Shown: positions 33,601 through 43,700 of the stretch, one piece after another
Layout: every line of letters starts with the position of its first letter
How positions within the stretch are numbered: the first letter of the stretch is position 1
From: Plotosus lineatus
Lineage: Eukaryota > Chordata > Actinopteri > Siluriformes > Plotosidae
Reading direction: 5' to 3'
DNA: 64,000 bases
Assembly: GCA_024760905.1 (NCBI GenBank)
Contig: CM045731.1
Span: 57,794,125 to 57,858,124 of the forward strand
Notes under the pieces: model-generated
What the model was told of the DNA's origin: nothing
What the model saw: only the letters and a program-made list of their open reading frames with translations
The model's database searches: none
Program-made: the position numbers and the translations under genes

Positions 33601-36600
33601 CACGTGACGCTGTAGCCTCACACATCAAGCTCTCTCAAGCTTTGTTGGCTTTCTTATCACGCTACAGTATTTCTGTACATTTTGTTCCTTACAGTATTTT
33701 ATCTCGAAAATGGCTCCTAAGCGTCCTGCACCATCCAATGAGCCCAAGAAAAAGCGGAAGATGATGACCATGAACAAGAAGGTGAAGTTGTTAGATATGC
33801 TGGCTGCGGGCAAAACGTATGCACACGTGGCATGCCATTATGGCCTAAACGAGTCGACTGTGCGGTACATCAAAAAAGACGAACATTCGGAAAATCAATA
33901 TCCTTTTCCAAGGACACTAAGCGAGTGGTAAGCACTAGGAATAAAAACATTAAGATGGAGAATGCGCTATCGGTTTGGATCTCGGACTGTCGGGAGAAGA
34001 TCAGTCTTGATAGCAACATAATTCGAACCAAAGCGAAGGCTTTGTATGATAGCTGAGCTCCAGACGATGAAGATCAATCTCAGCCTAGTACCAGTACCTC
34101 TGAGCCACAAGAAGAACGTGGTTTTGGTGCCAGCAAGGGCTGGTTTGAAAACTTTAAGAAGAGGTATGGCCTGCAGAGTGTTTCGCTGTATGGGGAGGCC
34201 TCCTTGGCAGACCACGTGGCAGCCAAATGGTACGTCGAGGTAGAGTTCCTGAAAATAAACGAGGAGAATGGTTATCTTCCGGAACAAGTGTTCAATATGG
34301 ATGAGACTGGTCTCTTTTGGAAGAGGATGCCTTCCCGGACATTTTTGTTCAAAGATGAACTGAAAAGGCCAGGGTTCAAGGAGCATAAGGATCGCCTCAC
34401 GTTCATCATGTGTAGGAATGCTGCTGGCTTCATGATAAAGTATTGGGGCTAATCAGGACCTGAGCGAGGCTGCAATTCACCGAACCATCCACCAATGTGA
34501 CGCTAGTGTCCTTGGGTTTTCAGTGTTCTGTTCTCTGTGCTAGAACCAAAACCCCAGTCATTATGGCTGAGGAACATTTGTTTTTTTGGTCGCAGTGTTC
34601 TCTAAAAGCCACACGGCAGTGTTTTCATTTGCTCTGGCACCAGAACAGCCAAGTGCATTTCCAAGTTCTTTCGTTTGGGTACGCTGGTTATTCGTATATG
34701 TTGTTCCTCATGCAGGTCTCGCCCTGAACTCTTATGTTTGATTCATCAGGACCCATAAGGTTATAAAATCCATATTCCTCGAGTGGTCATGGGACGCAGT
34801 TACACATATTTCATCATCAGTTCATAAATAAACACACTCACTGGCTCCAGGTAAGTGTTCTGAGTCCAGTTGATGCTTAATTGTTTTATTTATTCAGGTT
34901 GTTTTGGGTTTTTTCAGGTTGAAGATGTACGTTGTCGCGCCCCGTGATCAGATCTACGTGTTTATGAAGTCTGAGCAGAGGCTACCAAACTCTCTGAAGT
35001 AAGTACATGGATCCCTCACTTTGCGCGGTTAATGGAGACCGAGACCCCCTGTGACCACCGATTTCTGCAAAGTAGGATCGACCCCCCTGACTGACATATA
35101 TGTACATGTACAGAGAAGGTCAGACGGAGCTGCATTGTGCCTTTGTGGATCTGGAGAAAGCATATGACAGGGTGCCGAGAGTGGAACTTTGGTATTGCAT
35201 GAGGAAGTCTGGAGTGGCAGAGAAGTATGTTAGAGTGGTGCAGGACATGTATAATAGATATAAGACAGTGGTGAGGTGTGACAGAAGAGTTCAAGGTGGA
35301 GGGAGGACTGCATCAAGGGTCAGCTCTGAGCCCCTTCTTGTTTGCTATGGTGATGGACAGGCTGACAGACGAGGTTAGACAAGAATCTCCATGGACTATG
35401 ATGTTTGCAGATGACATTGTGATCTGCGGTGAGAGCAGAGAACATGTGCAGGAAACTCTAGAGAGGTGGAGGTATGCCCTGGAAAGGAGGGGAATGGAGG
35501 TTAGCCTCAGTAAGACAGAATACATGTGTATGAATGAATGTAATGTATGAATTGTGCTGTGAAGTCTTGCTGTGTTCATGCAGTGATTAACAGCTGGTTG
35601 CCCTGGTGACTGCAGTATTCACTTCATTTCAGTGGTCGCGTGTTCAGTAGCAGCCTGTGGGGTACAACGTTGCAGAAGCATAATGAGAGGATATTGGCAG
35701 AACGCATGTGATCGCTCCTTCCAAACACATGTACAGTGTCTTTTCCTTCATCCTTCTTTTTTTCCCCTCCTCCTCACTCGTGTTCTTGGTTTACAGACAG
35801 AGGCCAGTGACTGTGGGTGGGAGGGCGGGGGATGGAGCTTGTCATGCTGCTGTCAGCAGTTTTAGTGCTAAATAAGAGAGAGAGAGAGAGAGAGATGATG
35901 ATGATAATAATGCTGCTGGGGGTACTGTATATGGGCCACTTTTATCTTTTTTATATATTGGACTTTAAGTGGTTCTTCTGGCAGGAGTAACTGGACCCCT
36001 AAAACACGAACGTAATTAGTGTCTTTCCAGACTCTACAGCGGCTTCATTCAGCAAAAGCAGTCCTTCCTGTTACATACCTGACCAACGTTACTGAATTTT
36101 AGGTGGTGATTGGTCCGAGACTGCAGCGCTGTACACGTTTGTTTTTATTGAATACTTTAATTCAGATTACAGTTTTATTTCTTTAGTAACAACTATGCAT
36201 GCAAGTGGTGGATCCAAATTTACATTTTTTGAGCGTGTATAGTACATACTATGAGTATCCTGATGGTAAGCACAAAACAGTCACACAACATACTCTCAAT
36301 ATTAGCCATTTCTGAAGAAGAGGGACCATTTTCAGCCAAACAAAGTCCCGACCACACCCATGCACAGATTTTCACAAAACTTGGTAGTGAGACTACACTC
36401 CCTGAGTCTTGGGCATGATCTGATTTTGCAGTCTCAAGGTCAAAGGTGAAGGTCAGAGCAAGATCTTGAATGTTTGAAGATTGAGCGCTCATAACTTTGA
36501 AATGAATGGTGATAGACCTGTCATTTCTACAGAACACTAATCAGTAGCCATTTTAGGACTTTCAAATTAAGCTTTCAACTCAAGTTACAGTCAATGGTCA

Positions 36601-37233
36601 AACCCCCACCATCTCTTGAAACCTTCACTCGAGAGGGTTTTTTTTTTTTTTGGTAATTTTTATACTTGTACTTTGAACACCCCTTTAGTTTTTGTTACTG
36701 TGATGTTAGCAGCATTAGCTCGGTGGTGTAGAACAGCCATCGGTGTTTGATTAACAACCAGTGAAAAATAAACACAAGCATCACTGTAGGATCTTTTGAT
36801 TACATCTTTGGTAACTGAGCTTGAGGCCATTTTTATTTTTCTCAGAACCATCACACAAGTCCTGAACCGCCTACCCAGATTTTCCCAAGAATTACTCGGC
36901 CTTCACGCAGTCTTTCCCACTCAGTCCCCTTATGATGCTCTCTTTGCAATTATGGATCTGATAGAAACCTTTTATTGGGTCACTGCAGGTCAAGCCAGAA
37001 CAAAGAGACTCTTCTGCTCTGTAAACACCCCCCACCATGTACACACACACAGTTTCATATCTATGCTGAAATGTCACTTGCTGTTACTGGAAGAGTGTTT
37101 GGAGGCCACAATCCTGCACCATGTGCAACTTTGTTTATTTACTGTGCATTCAATCTTTTGATTCATTTTTCCATTAATTTGTTTTTCTGAAGCTTTGCGC
37201 TCTCTCTCTCTCACACACAAAATAAATAAATAA

Positions 37234-37280
<47 letters not shown>

Positions 37281-37369
37281 CAGACGTGTATTCAGTACTA
37301 AGGCCATAGGCCCATTATACAATCATAATGGCATGAAAACACTGTGTACTGTGAATACACGAGTCTATG

Positions 37370-37424
<55 letters not shown>

Positions 37425-40400
37425 GATCTTAAAAAGCGATCCTGCTAAAAGCTCTTTTTTCACCAGAGCAGACACACCACAACATTCAGGCAGCCTTCCC
37501 TGCATAGCTGTGGTCAGGGACTCGCTAACAACTCAATGCACACACGTACACCCACCGAACGACTGCTGGGTCCTGGCAGCTCTTTGAAACAAACACTTAT
37601 TAGTGCAGTTTTCCAGAAAGTTTTAAAAGTTCTTATGAATGCTGTAGCCTGTAATGGCTGAGATATCTCTCCGAATGGCAATCCGCTCGCCGTTCAGCTA
37701 CATGTTGCCTGCTCTGGGGTCTGGGATCTGTTTACTAGACCAGTGCCCTGACAGGCACAAACCATTAATATGTAATTATGTAATTCTACAAAATGTCCAG
37801 GTATTAACCACTGAGGATCTGGCTTTGGGATCATGTTTTACCCTCCGCAGTCTCGTTCCGCGTACAACCTTTTAACATTTTTTATCCTGAAATGCTTTTT
37901 GTTTTTTTAAAGAATAAACTGTTTCCTAATAGCTGCAATTACACAAAACTTTATTTTTCAATACTATTAAACAGAAATCGTCCGATTTTTGTATTTTTTT
38001 TTTTTTGACGGTTGGTCGTGTTCCACTCTCGGCAACAGATGTACATGATGCACGACTGAGTATATGGGGGAGAGAACCAGAGTGTTTATCTTACTCCAAG
38101 TTACTAAGCCTTGCCTTTGCCTTGCCATCACCCTGAAATTGATTGTTTTCCCAAAAATAGCATCCCAAAATGTTTTATTTCTCTTATAATACAGCAGGGT
38201 GGATATGTAATATTTGTTCCACATGGACACCTGAAACCACTTCCGTTGAATCCATGACTAAATCTAAAGAGTTTAGATTCCAAGTGAGGACCAACTCCAA
38301 AGATGTTTGAGTCACTTAAGAAACAGTGATGAGGTTCGAGTTCTGAGCCAAGATGAAGTCTGTAGAGGGTTGAGTCAAGCCTAAGATATAAAGAATCCTC
38401 TTTGAACGTGTTTCTCGAGTTCAACTTTCGGTTTTTGTTCGGTTTCCCGGACGGAAGAACTCACAGATTTATTGTTCGGATTCCGATTTGTTTGGACTCT
38501 AGAGCGTTTGGATTCCGAGGCTCCACTGTACAAGCTTTTACCATGGAAAAGCAAACATATTCAACTAAGATTCTTAATAGCATTTACGTCAGGGCTGCTG
38601 TTATAAAAAATTAATTAACACTTCTGTCCAGTCAGCCATCAGGAATGATGACGTCAAATCAGCATTAATTAATGAGGAGAGAAATTTCAGTAGCCAAACT
38701 GGGAACTGAACACATTCCAAAACAACTGGTCGAGATGAAGACTGATTCAATTCCTGTTCTGCTTTTGGTCATACGCTGGATGTTCACCTTGGTCTGAAAT
38801 CACGCTCTCTCTTCTGTTGGTTTGTTTTGGCAGGTACCATGAGCTGGACGTGAAGAAAACTATCCGAGAAAACCTGATGTTTAAAACAGTGGTGGAGTAC
38901 CCAGAATTCCATGTGGTCTTGAAAGGACATGATGAGGAATACCGCACTCAAGTCTCAGGTAAATCTCACACCGTCGGCATGCCGTGCCCTACCAGTGTTC
39001 TTTCTGTCTTGTCTCGTGTTACTCGTCAAAACGTCAACCGAACAAACTCCTGATGTTCCTGACAACGCAAACAGGCTCACAAATGTCCCCATCCAAATAC
39101 GCTCTTTCCTTTACGAGCGGATACAATCCAGGCTTTACTCCTGACTGGAAACAGGATTCATGCAGTTTGTGGGCCGTGTTAGGATGGTAGTACGGTGGTA
39201 CCTCACCTTACGAAATTAGTCCGTTCCAGAGCCTTTTTCGTACCCTGGATTTTTTGTAAGGAGAACCGCATTTTACATGTAAAATGTGTGATTCCTTCCA
39301 AGGCCCCCAATACTACCCTTTAAAAATTATTAAAGCATACCTTTTAAGGTACTTACTTGGTGTTGACCATGTGTTCTTAGCAGAGTTTTAATCTTACAAA
39401 TGTTTATGAAAGGTTAAAAGCCTGAGCCAAAAAATAAAGTTGCAATGAGCACACTCGGAAAAACTCACGAAACAAGCTGCTGCTCAAGGGAGCTGCGTTA
39501 TCCCTCCTAGCCAATGGGAGGCCAGCGGGGCAGGACATTGGGAGATAGCCAATGGGAGGGAGCAGCATCATCCCTCCTAGCCAATGGGAGGCCAGCGGGG
39601 CAGGACATTGGGAGATAGCCAATGGGAGGGAGCAGCGTCATCCCTCTTAGCCAATGGGAGGCCAGCGGGGCGGGATGTTGGAAGATAGTCAATGGGAGAG
39701 CAGCTCGTGCATTGTCTGAATGTTTGAATGGGACGTTTTAATGTTTGAATGCCACTTTTGAATGTTTGAATGGCGTGTTTCGCATGTTAAAAATATATTT
39801 TTAAACCTTGTATATAAAACACACCAGCGATTTTGACCTTTAAATTTCGTAAAAAAAAGTTGCTGAATATACTCGAATGAAAGACAACTTTATTTATTGC
39901 AAAAGTCAACAGTATATTACATTCAACAGTTTAACACTTAGCAAATATGACTGGCTTGTTTTTCAATACAATTTTTGTGAAAAAATGTATTAAGCTTGTT
40001 GTGTCATTGTTACAAAAACTGTGCCCTCAATACTATGCTTCCGCGCGCATTGTGCCCTCATTTTGAAATATTTGCCATGCCCATGTGAAATCCTGGCTGG
40101 AACACTGTAGGTTGTTGACACTTGACTGTTTGTTTGTTTGTCTGTTTGTTTAGTATTCACTGAGAAACAACCCCAGGTCTCCTCTTGGTCTAGTTGCGAA
40201 CTGAAATGTGATTGTGTTTGTTTCAGGGCAAAGCATCTTCTCATCGCGTCCTCCTTCTTCAGAAGCTCCAGGAGTTCTGCAGAGCCACATGGTTAGACCG
40301 GGAAAAGAAACGACAGCACAGTCCGAGCTGGAGGATGGAGAGCTCCGAAGTGATGTTGATGATGATCGTGATGATGACGGCGATGATGATGATAAACAGG

Positions 40401-40516
40401 AGAACAGGAACGTCAGTTGTCACGTCTCTCATGGAGAAGTTGATGAGAACGAGGAGGAGGAGGACAACTGTACTTCTGAAGACAAAAGTCTGATCAAAGT
40501 GTTGAAGGATCCTTGA
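16492..40516 (+). CDS. znhit6: ZNHIT6/BCD1, box C/D snoRNP assembly factor
   Basis: Ten exons join without a frame break: 16492-16586, 17866-17931, 18036-18142, 18447-18535, 18632-18735, 30918-30983, 31174-31254, 34918-34998, 38834-38958 and 40227-40516. They give 367 residues. The HIT zinc finger is complete, with C33, C36, C45, C48, C53, C57, H61 and C67. The Bcd1 core follows, with [43 protein letters not shown] and [17 protein letters not shown], all close to human ZNHIT6. BCD1 acts in the nucleus in early box C/D snoRNP assembly with NOP58/NUFIP and R2TP partners. The finger starts at residue 33, as in yeast Bcd1, whereas human has a long acidic N-terminus. Here the acidic run is C-terminal. 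An in-frame second ATG lies at 16501. Position between col24a1 and ccn1 supports the name. Confidence 0.93.
17050..17505 (+). mobile_element. RTE-like LINE copy C, strongly 5'-truncated
   Basis: Only the C-terminal part and 3' tail remain, from [13 protein letters not shown] through [15 protein letters not shown] and [13 protein letters not shown] to the gcgacccctgaagggagcag end and a GAA-rich tail. It lies in znhit6 intron 1. Confidence 0.85.
17674..17777. repeat. Perfect 50-bp inverted repeat, 4-nt loop
   Basis: The arms at 17674-17723 and 17728-17777 are exact reverse complements over all 50 bases, separated by cgcc. It lies in znhit6 intron 1, 88 bases before exon 2. No transposon ends or flanking direct repeat were found. 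Confidence 0.95.
17866..17931 (+). CDS. znhit6: znhit6 exon 2, HIT zinc finger
   Basis: Codes [21 protein letters not shown] between acceptor tttacag and donor gtcaga, minus the flanking split codons. The paired cysteines are the first zinc ligands of the HIT fold. Confidence 0.93.
18036..18142 (+). CDS. znhit6: znhit6 exon 3
   Basis: Completes the HIT finger with LACVKQH and C67, then [20 protein letters not shown], between acceptor ccatag and donor gtaact. Confidence 0.92.
18447..18535 (+). CDS. znhit6: znhit6 exon 4
   Basis: Codes [20 protein letters not shown] after acceptor gtgtag; the human protein has DYRFLEDVARTADR here. The donor was taken as TGT then gtaaga, which keeps phase 0 into exon 5. 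Confidence 0.9.
18632..18735 (+). CDS. znhit6: znhit6 exon 5
   Basis: Codes [20 protein letters not shown] and [14 protein letters not shown] between acceptor gttcag and donor gtgaga. The human counterpart is INLKLLPNGFTKRKEN. Confidence 0.92.
19110..19398 (+). repeat. 30-bp GC-rich minisatellite
   Basis: About nine units of a 30-bp motif built from tcccccatgcacgcgcgc and tgcctgcctcct, six or more of them identical. It contains alternating GCGCGC and CpG sites. It makes both strands appear open in several frames at once. It lies in znhit6 intron 5. Confidence 0.95.
19399..19975 (+). repeat. Degenerate CTCCCTCC/GCGCGCTGC repeat
   Basis: Variable-length units of gcgctgcctccctccctccc, with the pyrimidine run expanding and contracting, continue directly from the 30-bp minisatellite. 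The strand is strongly pyrimidine-biased. Confidence 0.9.
19978..20135 (+). repeat. 26-bp minisatellite
   Basis: Six near-identical units of tttgcacgctctctctcgct plus ccctcc. It is the third module of one composite satellite block. Confidence 0.93.
20459..20494 (+). repeat. (GT)n microsatellite
   Basis: About seventeen GT units, with a shorter (AC)n run at about 20590-20610. Confidence 0.93.
21055..21258 (+). mobile_element. Rex3 3'-end fragment
   Basis: Plus-oriented remnant of the Rex3 C-terminal block ([28 protein letters not shown] in the adjacent frame). It matches the 3' part of the element at 11347-14690. 5'-truncated. Confidence 0.8.
21300..26260. other. znhit6 intron 5, mid part
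   Basis: No coding exon recognised. It holds a loosely repetitive CTTGTCTTGCA-type stretch at about 21640-22000, a family X scrap at about 22950-23075, and a (GT)n(AT)n array at 24580-24650. An open stretch at 22339-22569 was not recognised. Confidence 0.5.
24580..24650 (+). repeat. (GT)n(AT)n microsatellite
   Basis: GT repeats switch to AT repeats in znhit6 intron 5. Confidence 0.95.
26309..28386 (+). mobile_element. RTE-like LINE copy D, best preserved
   Basis: Plus-oriented insertion in znhit6 intron 5, 5'-truncated so the endonuclease is missing. It is flanked by ttggcaga at 26301-26308 and 28387-28394. The 3' end is gcgacccctgaagggaaaag, then gccgaaaggaaaag and an A-rich tail. The coding part is open apart from one frame change near 26600. 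RTE clade membership is inferred from the RT motifs. Confidence 0.88.
26563..28353 (+). pseudogene. LINE copy D reverse transcriptase, 596-codon frame
   Basis: A long, uninterrupted frame carries the full reverse-transcriptase region: [45 protein letters not shown] and the catalytic FADDIVI, then [14 protein letters not shown] and the C-terminal block RWFGHVQRR...[12 protein letters not shown] ending CGDP. The upstream part ([10 protein letters not shown] to KWDIEKTEE) is in another frame. Without an endonuclease or 5' end it cannot be autonomous. Its openness and close agreement with copies A and F suggest recent insertion. Confidence 0.85.
28690..28922 (+). other. Exon-like stretch with CxxC, unassigned
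   Basis: Codes [19 protein letters not shown], then an in-frame TGA, then a second piece with SFCELC before a good donor-like gtaagt at about 28918. The CxxC resembles the start of a BED-type finger from a transposase-derived gene, but I cannot name it. It is probably a dead fragment. Confidence 0.3.
29099..29787 (-). mobile_element. Tigger/pogo-type MITE, copy 2
   Basis: Ends cagggatctctcac and gcgagggatccctg are inverted, with TA on both sides (29097-29098 and 29788-29789). The interior matches copy 1 in inverse order, including the C-run, the T-rich block and gcataattggccttg. Confidence 0.8.
30200..30532 (+). mobile_element. tRNA-headed SINE copy S3
   Basis: Full-length SINE in znhit6 intron 5, from gcagtggtggtctggtgg to the gtggcgccacctgagaaagg tail. 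It is flanked by a 12-bp target duplication with one mismatch, attg(c/t)catgaca, at 30188-30199 and 30533-30544. It lies 385 bases before exon 6. Confidence 0.85.
30918..30983 (+). CDS. znhit6: znhit6 exon 6
   Basis: Codes [20 protein letters not shown] between acceptor cctgtag and donor gtacga, after a 12.2-kb repeat-laden intron. The human counterpart is FCWHVKLQFPQSQAEY. Confidence 0.92.
31174..31254 (+). CDS. znhit6: znhit6 exon 7
   Basis: Codes [20 protein letters not shown] and DPIKQQ between acceptor ctcag and donor gtaagt, matching human [22 protein letters not shown]. Confidence 0.93.
31260..31850 (+). repeat. Degenerate short-unit repeat after exon 7
   Basis: Loosely repeated units of the type aaagtggctcccc and gaaagtgacacc, about 14-18 bases each, run for some 590 bases from just after the znhit6 exon 7 donor. 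No other copies were seen in the window. Confidence 0.6.
32600..33215 (+). repeat. Degenerate (CCAT)n tract
   Basis: A diverged tetranucleotide array of ccatccat, tctaactc and ttatccac motifs in znhit6 intron 7. Confidence 0.9.
33232..33328 (+). mobile_element. Family X tail
   Basis: Reads ccctgccctggcccggagtc through aaggattaaacctg and ggatggatgaatgaa. Only the 3' end is present. Confidence 0.6.
33459..34446 (+). mobile_element. Tigger DNA transposon, decayed and 3'-truncated
   Basis: Begins cagtcatcccttgccact after TA. It encodes a pogo/Tigger transposase: a CENP-B-type N-terminal HTH ([20 protein letters not shown], then [13 protein letters not shown]), a second DNA-binding block and the first catalytic Asp in [11 protein letters not shown]. 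There is a frame change near 33893 and a TGA at 34054. The frame stops before the second and third catalytic residues, and no right terminal repeat was found. Confidence 0.85.
34918..34998 (+). CDS. znhit6: znhit6 exon 8
   Basis: Codes [20 protein letters not shown] and RLPNSL between acceptor tttcag and donor gtaagt. A Tigger-type MITE starts at intron base +8, right after the donor. Confidence 0.92.
35006..35100 (+). mobile_element. Tigger/pogo-type MITE, copy 3, truncated
   Basis: Begins catggatccctcac after TA at 35004-35005, which is intron base +6/+7 of the znhit6 exon 8 donor. It shares cgcggttaatggagaccgag with the other copies and is cut off by LINE copy E near 35100. Confidence 0.8.
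35104..35540 (+). mobile_element. RTE-like LINE copy E, internal fragment
   Basis: Covers only [15 protein letters not shown] to [10 protein letters not shown] and [19 protein letters not shown]. It is truncated at both ends, which is unusual for a LINE insertion, and it adjoins the broken MITE copy 3. Confidence 0.82.
36218..36600. other. Possible dispersed repeat in znhit6 intron 8
   Basis: Contains cacagattttcacaaaactt and caaggtcaaaggtgaaggtc, phrases I associate with dispersed animal repeats. There is no second copy in the window and no coding signal. The surrounding 35.6-38.8 kb otherwise shows only two (AT)n arrays. Confidence 0.3.
37221..37276 (+). repeat. (AAAT)n(AT)n microsatellite
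   Basis: Short AAAT repeats run into an AT array. A second (AT)n array lies at 37372-37419. Confidence 0.93.
38834..38958 (+). CDS. znhit6: znhit6 exon 9
   Basis: Codes [20 protein letters not shown] and [21 protein letters not shown], the strongly conserved end of the BCD1 core, between acceptor ggcag and donor gtaaat. Confidence 0.94.
39491..39700 (+). repeat. 70-bp tandem repeat, three copies
   Basis: Units begin at 39491, 39561 and 39631 with a period of exactly 70 bases. They share tccctcctagccaatgggag, gccagcggggcaggac and gatagccaatggg. Each unit carries two CCAAT motifs. It lies in znhit6 intron 9. Confidence 0.93.
40227..40516 (+). CDS. znhit6: znhit6 exon 10, acidic C-terminus
   Basis: Follows acceptor tttcag and ends at TGA 40514-40516. 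It encodes a low-complexity tail with a Ser/Pro-rich start, an Asp run around residues 312-326 and an EEEED run near the end. This region is not conserved in sequence but matches the acidic character of ZNHIT6 proteins. Confidence 0.88.
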
Positions 40517-40754
40517 AACAACGACAATGATGATTGATTAAAAATTATGCAGACTCAGTGTTATCCTCTTTTTGTCAATAACACTGATGAAAATCATGTT
40601 GACTTTCCACATTAAAATCAATACCAGTCCACTCAGATGTGAGAATTCGGAAATGTTGTGGTATGACTGGTGTCACATGCATGAGGAACAACCAGTGAGC
40701 TGTCGGTATTTTTGTAGTGTGCTATACAAACATGTTTAAGATGCAAATGTGTCC

Positions 40755-40760
40755 AATAAA
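40755..40760 (+). promoter_or_regulatory. znhit6 polyadenylation signal
   Basis: AATAAA lies 239 bases after the znhit6 stop codon, with a TTTTG/GT-rich stretch following. It is the first canonical hexamer downstream. Confidence 0.65.
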
Positions 40761-40779
40761 ACACCTTCCATAATGAGAT

Positions 40780-43700
40780 TTTGATATAAAGGGGTGTGTC
40801 TTACCCTCCTTAGCTATACTGTATAACTCTTTTTGTCTGTGTAAATATGTGTGCGCTTGTACTTGCTACATAGTGAGGAGTGGAAGATGTTTTTAAGTAA
40901 CAGAGTGAGGACATTTCGTCTGGTCCTGACTTATTTAAAGTGCTTGTGTGGGTGTTAAGATTTGGTTTTAGATTGGGATCAGGGTTTGACATCTCACTGT
41001 GATGGTTAAAAGCAGGGTATGCTTTACATTTGTGACAGTCCCTATGATGATTGAATTGCAGGATTTAGTGTGTGGTTGTATGTTTGGTTTTTATTCATTT
41101 TATATCTGTTTTGAATGTACAGTTTGTGTGTACACGTGACCTCTGTGTAGTGCTAGAACGGGAACTGATCACCTCATGGCTCGCTGCTGTGCTTTATTTT
41201 ACTGTAGTGACCTGTTGCTGTGTTTGTTTTGTCTCTCAGTCTGCGACTTTATTTGTGGGAGACGTCTAGTAGTAATATGTCTCTGTCACTTCCTGTTTCC
41301 TCTTCATTCTCTTCGCAGCTTCATCCTGTGAACTTTTCCTATAAAACCTGAACTCAAACAGCCTCAAAAAAGTAAACTGAAATGTTTAATGAACTCTTAA
41401 AATCCCGGTTAAGGATCATCCGACCGCGCCGCAGCTGCTCCAGAACACCAGGCGTAACGAGTGGGGCTCTAAAGCTTGGAACGCGTGTTTGTCGTATTTG
41501 GGGCTCACGCTGAGCTTGATTGGCTTTTAATGAAGCAGCTTCCATTCTGCCAGAAGCTTAGCAGCAGAACCCAACTTAAAGTCACGGCCCCGAGTGGCCA
41601 TGTTCCACATATCATTACGCACTGGGAGCATTAGCATTAAGCTCGATCATTTCCTTGCACTCATCTTCCCACCAAATCCTCTTCCACAGTGCCAGCATTC
41701 TTCTCACGCCAGTTTTAGCTTGAAGTTAACAAACTCAGGTTCCTGGCTGGATGAGTTGAGTGCAACCTGGCTGCCCCAACTTCAGCCAAGTGAAATTCAC
41801 AGTTTGCATTTCATGTTCTATACAAACAACTGCAGTGCTGTTCTGGGACTGTCATTACCTACTGGTCCAAATCCAGTTTGAATGGGTACCCTAAAGCCTT
41901 CTTATTGTTTCGTTCATCAGCTATTACTTAACAGCGATCTGTCCTTAACCTGAGACTATCAGATATGACATGGTATTACGAACGTCTTAGAAATGTGTGC
42001 ATGTCTGTACCAGCTGACTCACTGTGATTTATGGTTCATTTACTCGATTTTTTTAGTCTGCCCTTGTCCTGTCATGCATCCAATCATGGAACCACAAATT
42101 CAGGTTCTGTTCACCGACCACAGACATGACTGGCAGACCTGGTATCAATACTGATTCCAAATCTACATTGATTTGACAGGTGGACGAAGTCAGGCATGTT
42201 TAATGTGTTCGCGTCTGTGCTTTTCAGTAGACTAGTGAATATAAATTCCATGCGTGTGTTCGTGTGGATGTGAGGGTTACTACCGAAAAGACTACGAGGT
42301 GTTGAGGTCTTTCTGGCAAGAGTTGATGTAATATTGTGGGATTTATTTCCTAATTTCGAGGGTTTTTATTGATGGTGCTCGAGCCATGTTGGTGGTAAAT
42401 TAAAAAAGCTTGGTCTCAAAATACGAAAACCACTCAAATATTCTCTGCTTGTTGTGTAGCATCATCACAGGGCAGCAGCAGCTCTGGATTACTGATGAGA
42501 AAATTCAGGGTTAAAACCACCATTGTTGGGCCCATGACCATGGTTCTTAAACCTGTCTGCTTTGGAGATGCCTCCTCATGTTGCTGATCCTGCACTCCGA
42601 CCTCAACATCCTTACAGGACGGAATGTTGAAGGATATCTCTTGTTTCTTTCCCATCTCTGTGGAGTTATATGTTCTCCAATGTTCATGTGGGTTTCCTAT
42701 GGGTTCTCCAGTTTCTTAATCTCTGAATCGCATGCTGGTAGGAGGTTTGAGGAGGGGAGGCTGAACTGTTGAGGCAACGTGTTTGTGTGCAGAGGTTTGT
42801 AGAGAACTGGCATCTCGTCAATATGTGCCTCATGCCCGGTGTGCATGGAACAGGCTCCCAGATCCTCTTCCACCACCACCCTTGTCAGGACGAAAGACTT
42901 ACTGAAGATAAATGAGAGAATATCTCATTTTAAATATATAGTCTGTCATTTCTTGGAAAACATGAGACGACTCATCCAGTTCTTACGTGTGTATCTTGGC
43001 ATTGTTTCCAGTAAATACTGGTTACTGCTTATTTCCCACCTCAGAAATCAAACTGGAAGCTTATTAACCAATTTGTCAGGGCTACACTGGATTTTAATGC
43101 TATTTCCTTCTGGATACGTCCTACCATATCTTAATACATCATCAAAAGGAAAATATACAGCACTATCCAGTTTGAAGCATCTAAGAGAATTTATGCCAGG
43201 AAACAGAAGATGTTTTCCAAGTCAGAAAGATTCTTAGATTTAACTACACCACATCACGCCTGCATGATGGTATGTCCTGTTTAACGAAACAACGGCGTCA
43301 TTTGCCAAGGAAGATGTTGCCTTCTATCCTCTCAGCTTGGGCCTTTTCCACACTTAGGGCTCTGTCGTTAGCAGCCAGTTGGACGATGGCTGAGTGGATG
43401 TTGCCAGCAGGCCTGGGTTGTTAAAGCTGGCATCCATCATGTAGAGTCAAGGCGACTGCTTCTTACGTTGAACTCGAAGCTTCCACTTATATAAGCCTGG
43501 ATCTGAAGCCAGGATATTGCACAGAGACTCATTACTTATGTCTCCAGGTCATGTTATGCTGGCTTGGTTTAATAACTACTGGACATTTTGGATACTTCAC
43601 ACTAATACACACCCAGTTACATCAAATCTAGTGATACATTATACCTCGGAGTCAATAACTCAGCCTCTAGATTACATATAATGGACATGGCAAAGCACCG

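Noticed and set aside
42839..43237. 132-codon frame resembling a degraded retroelement
   Set aside because: No catalytic or structural motif could be identified. It is probably chance.
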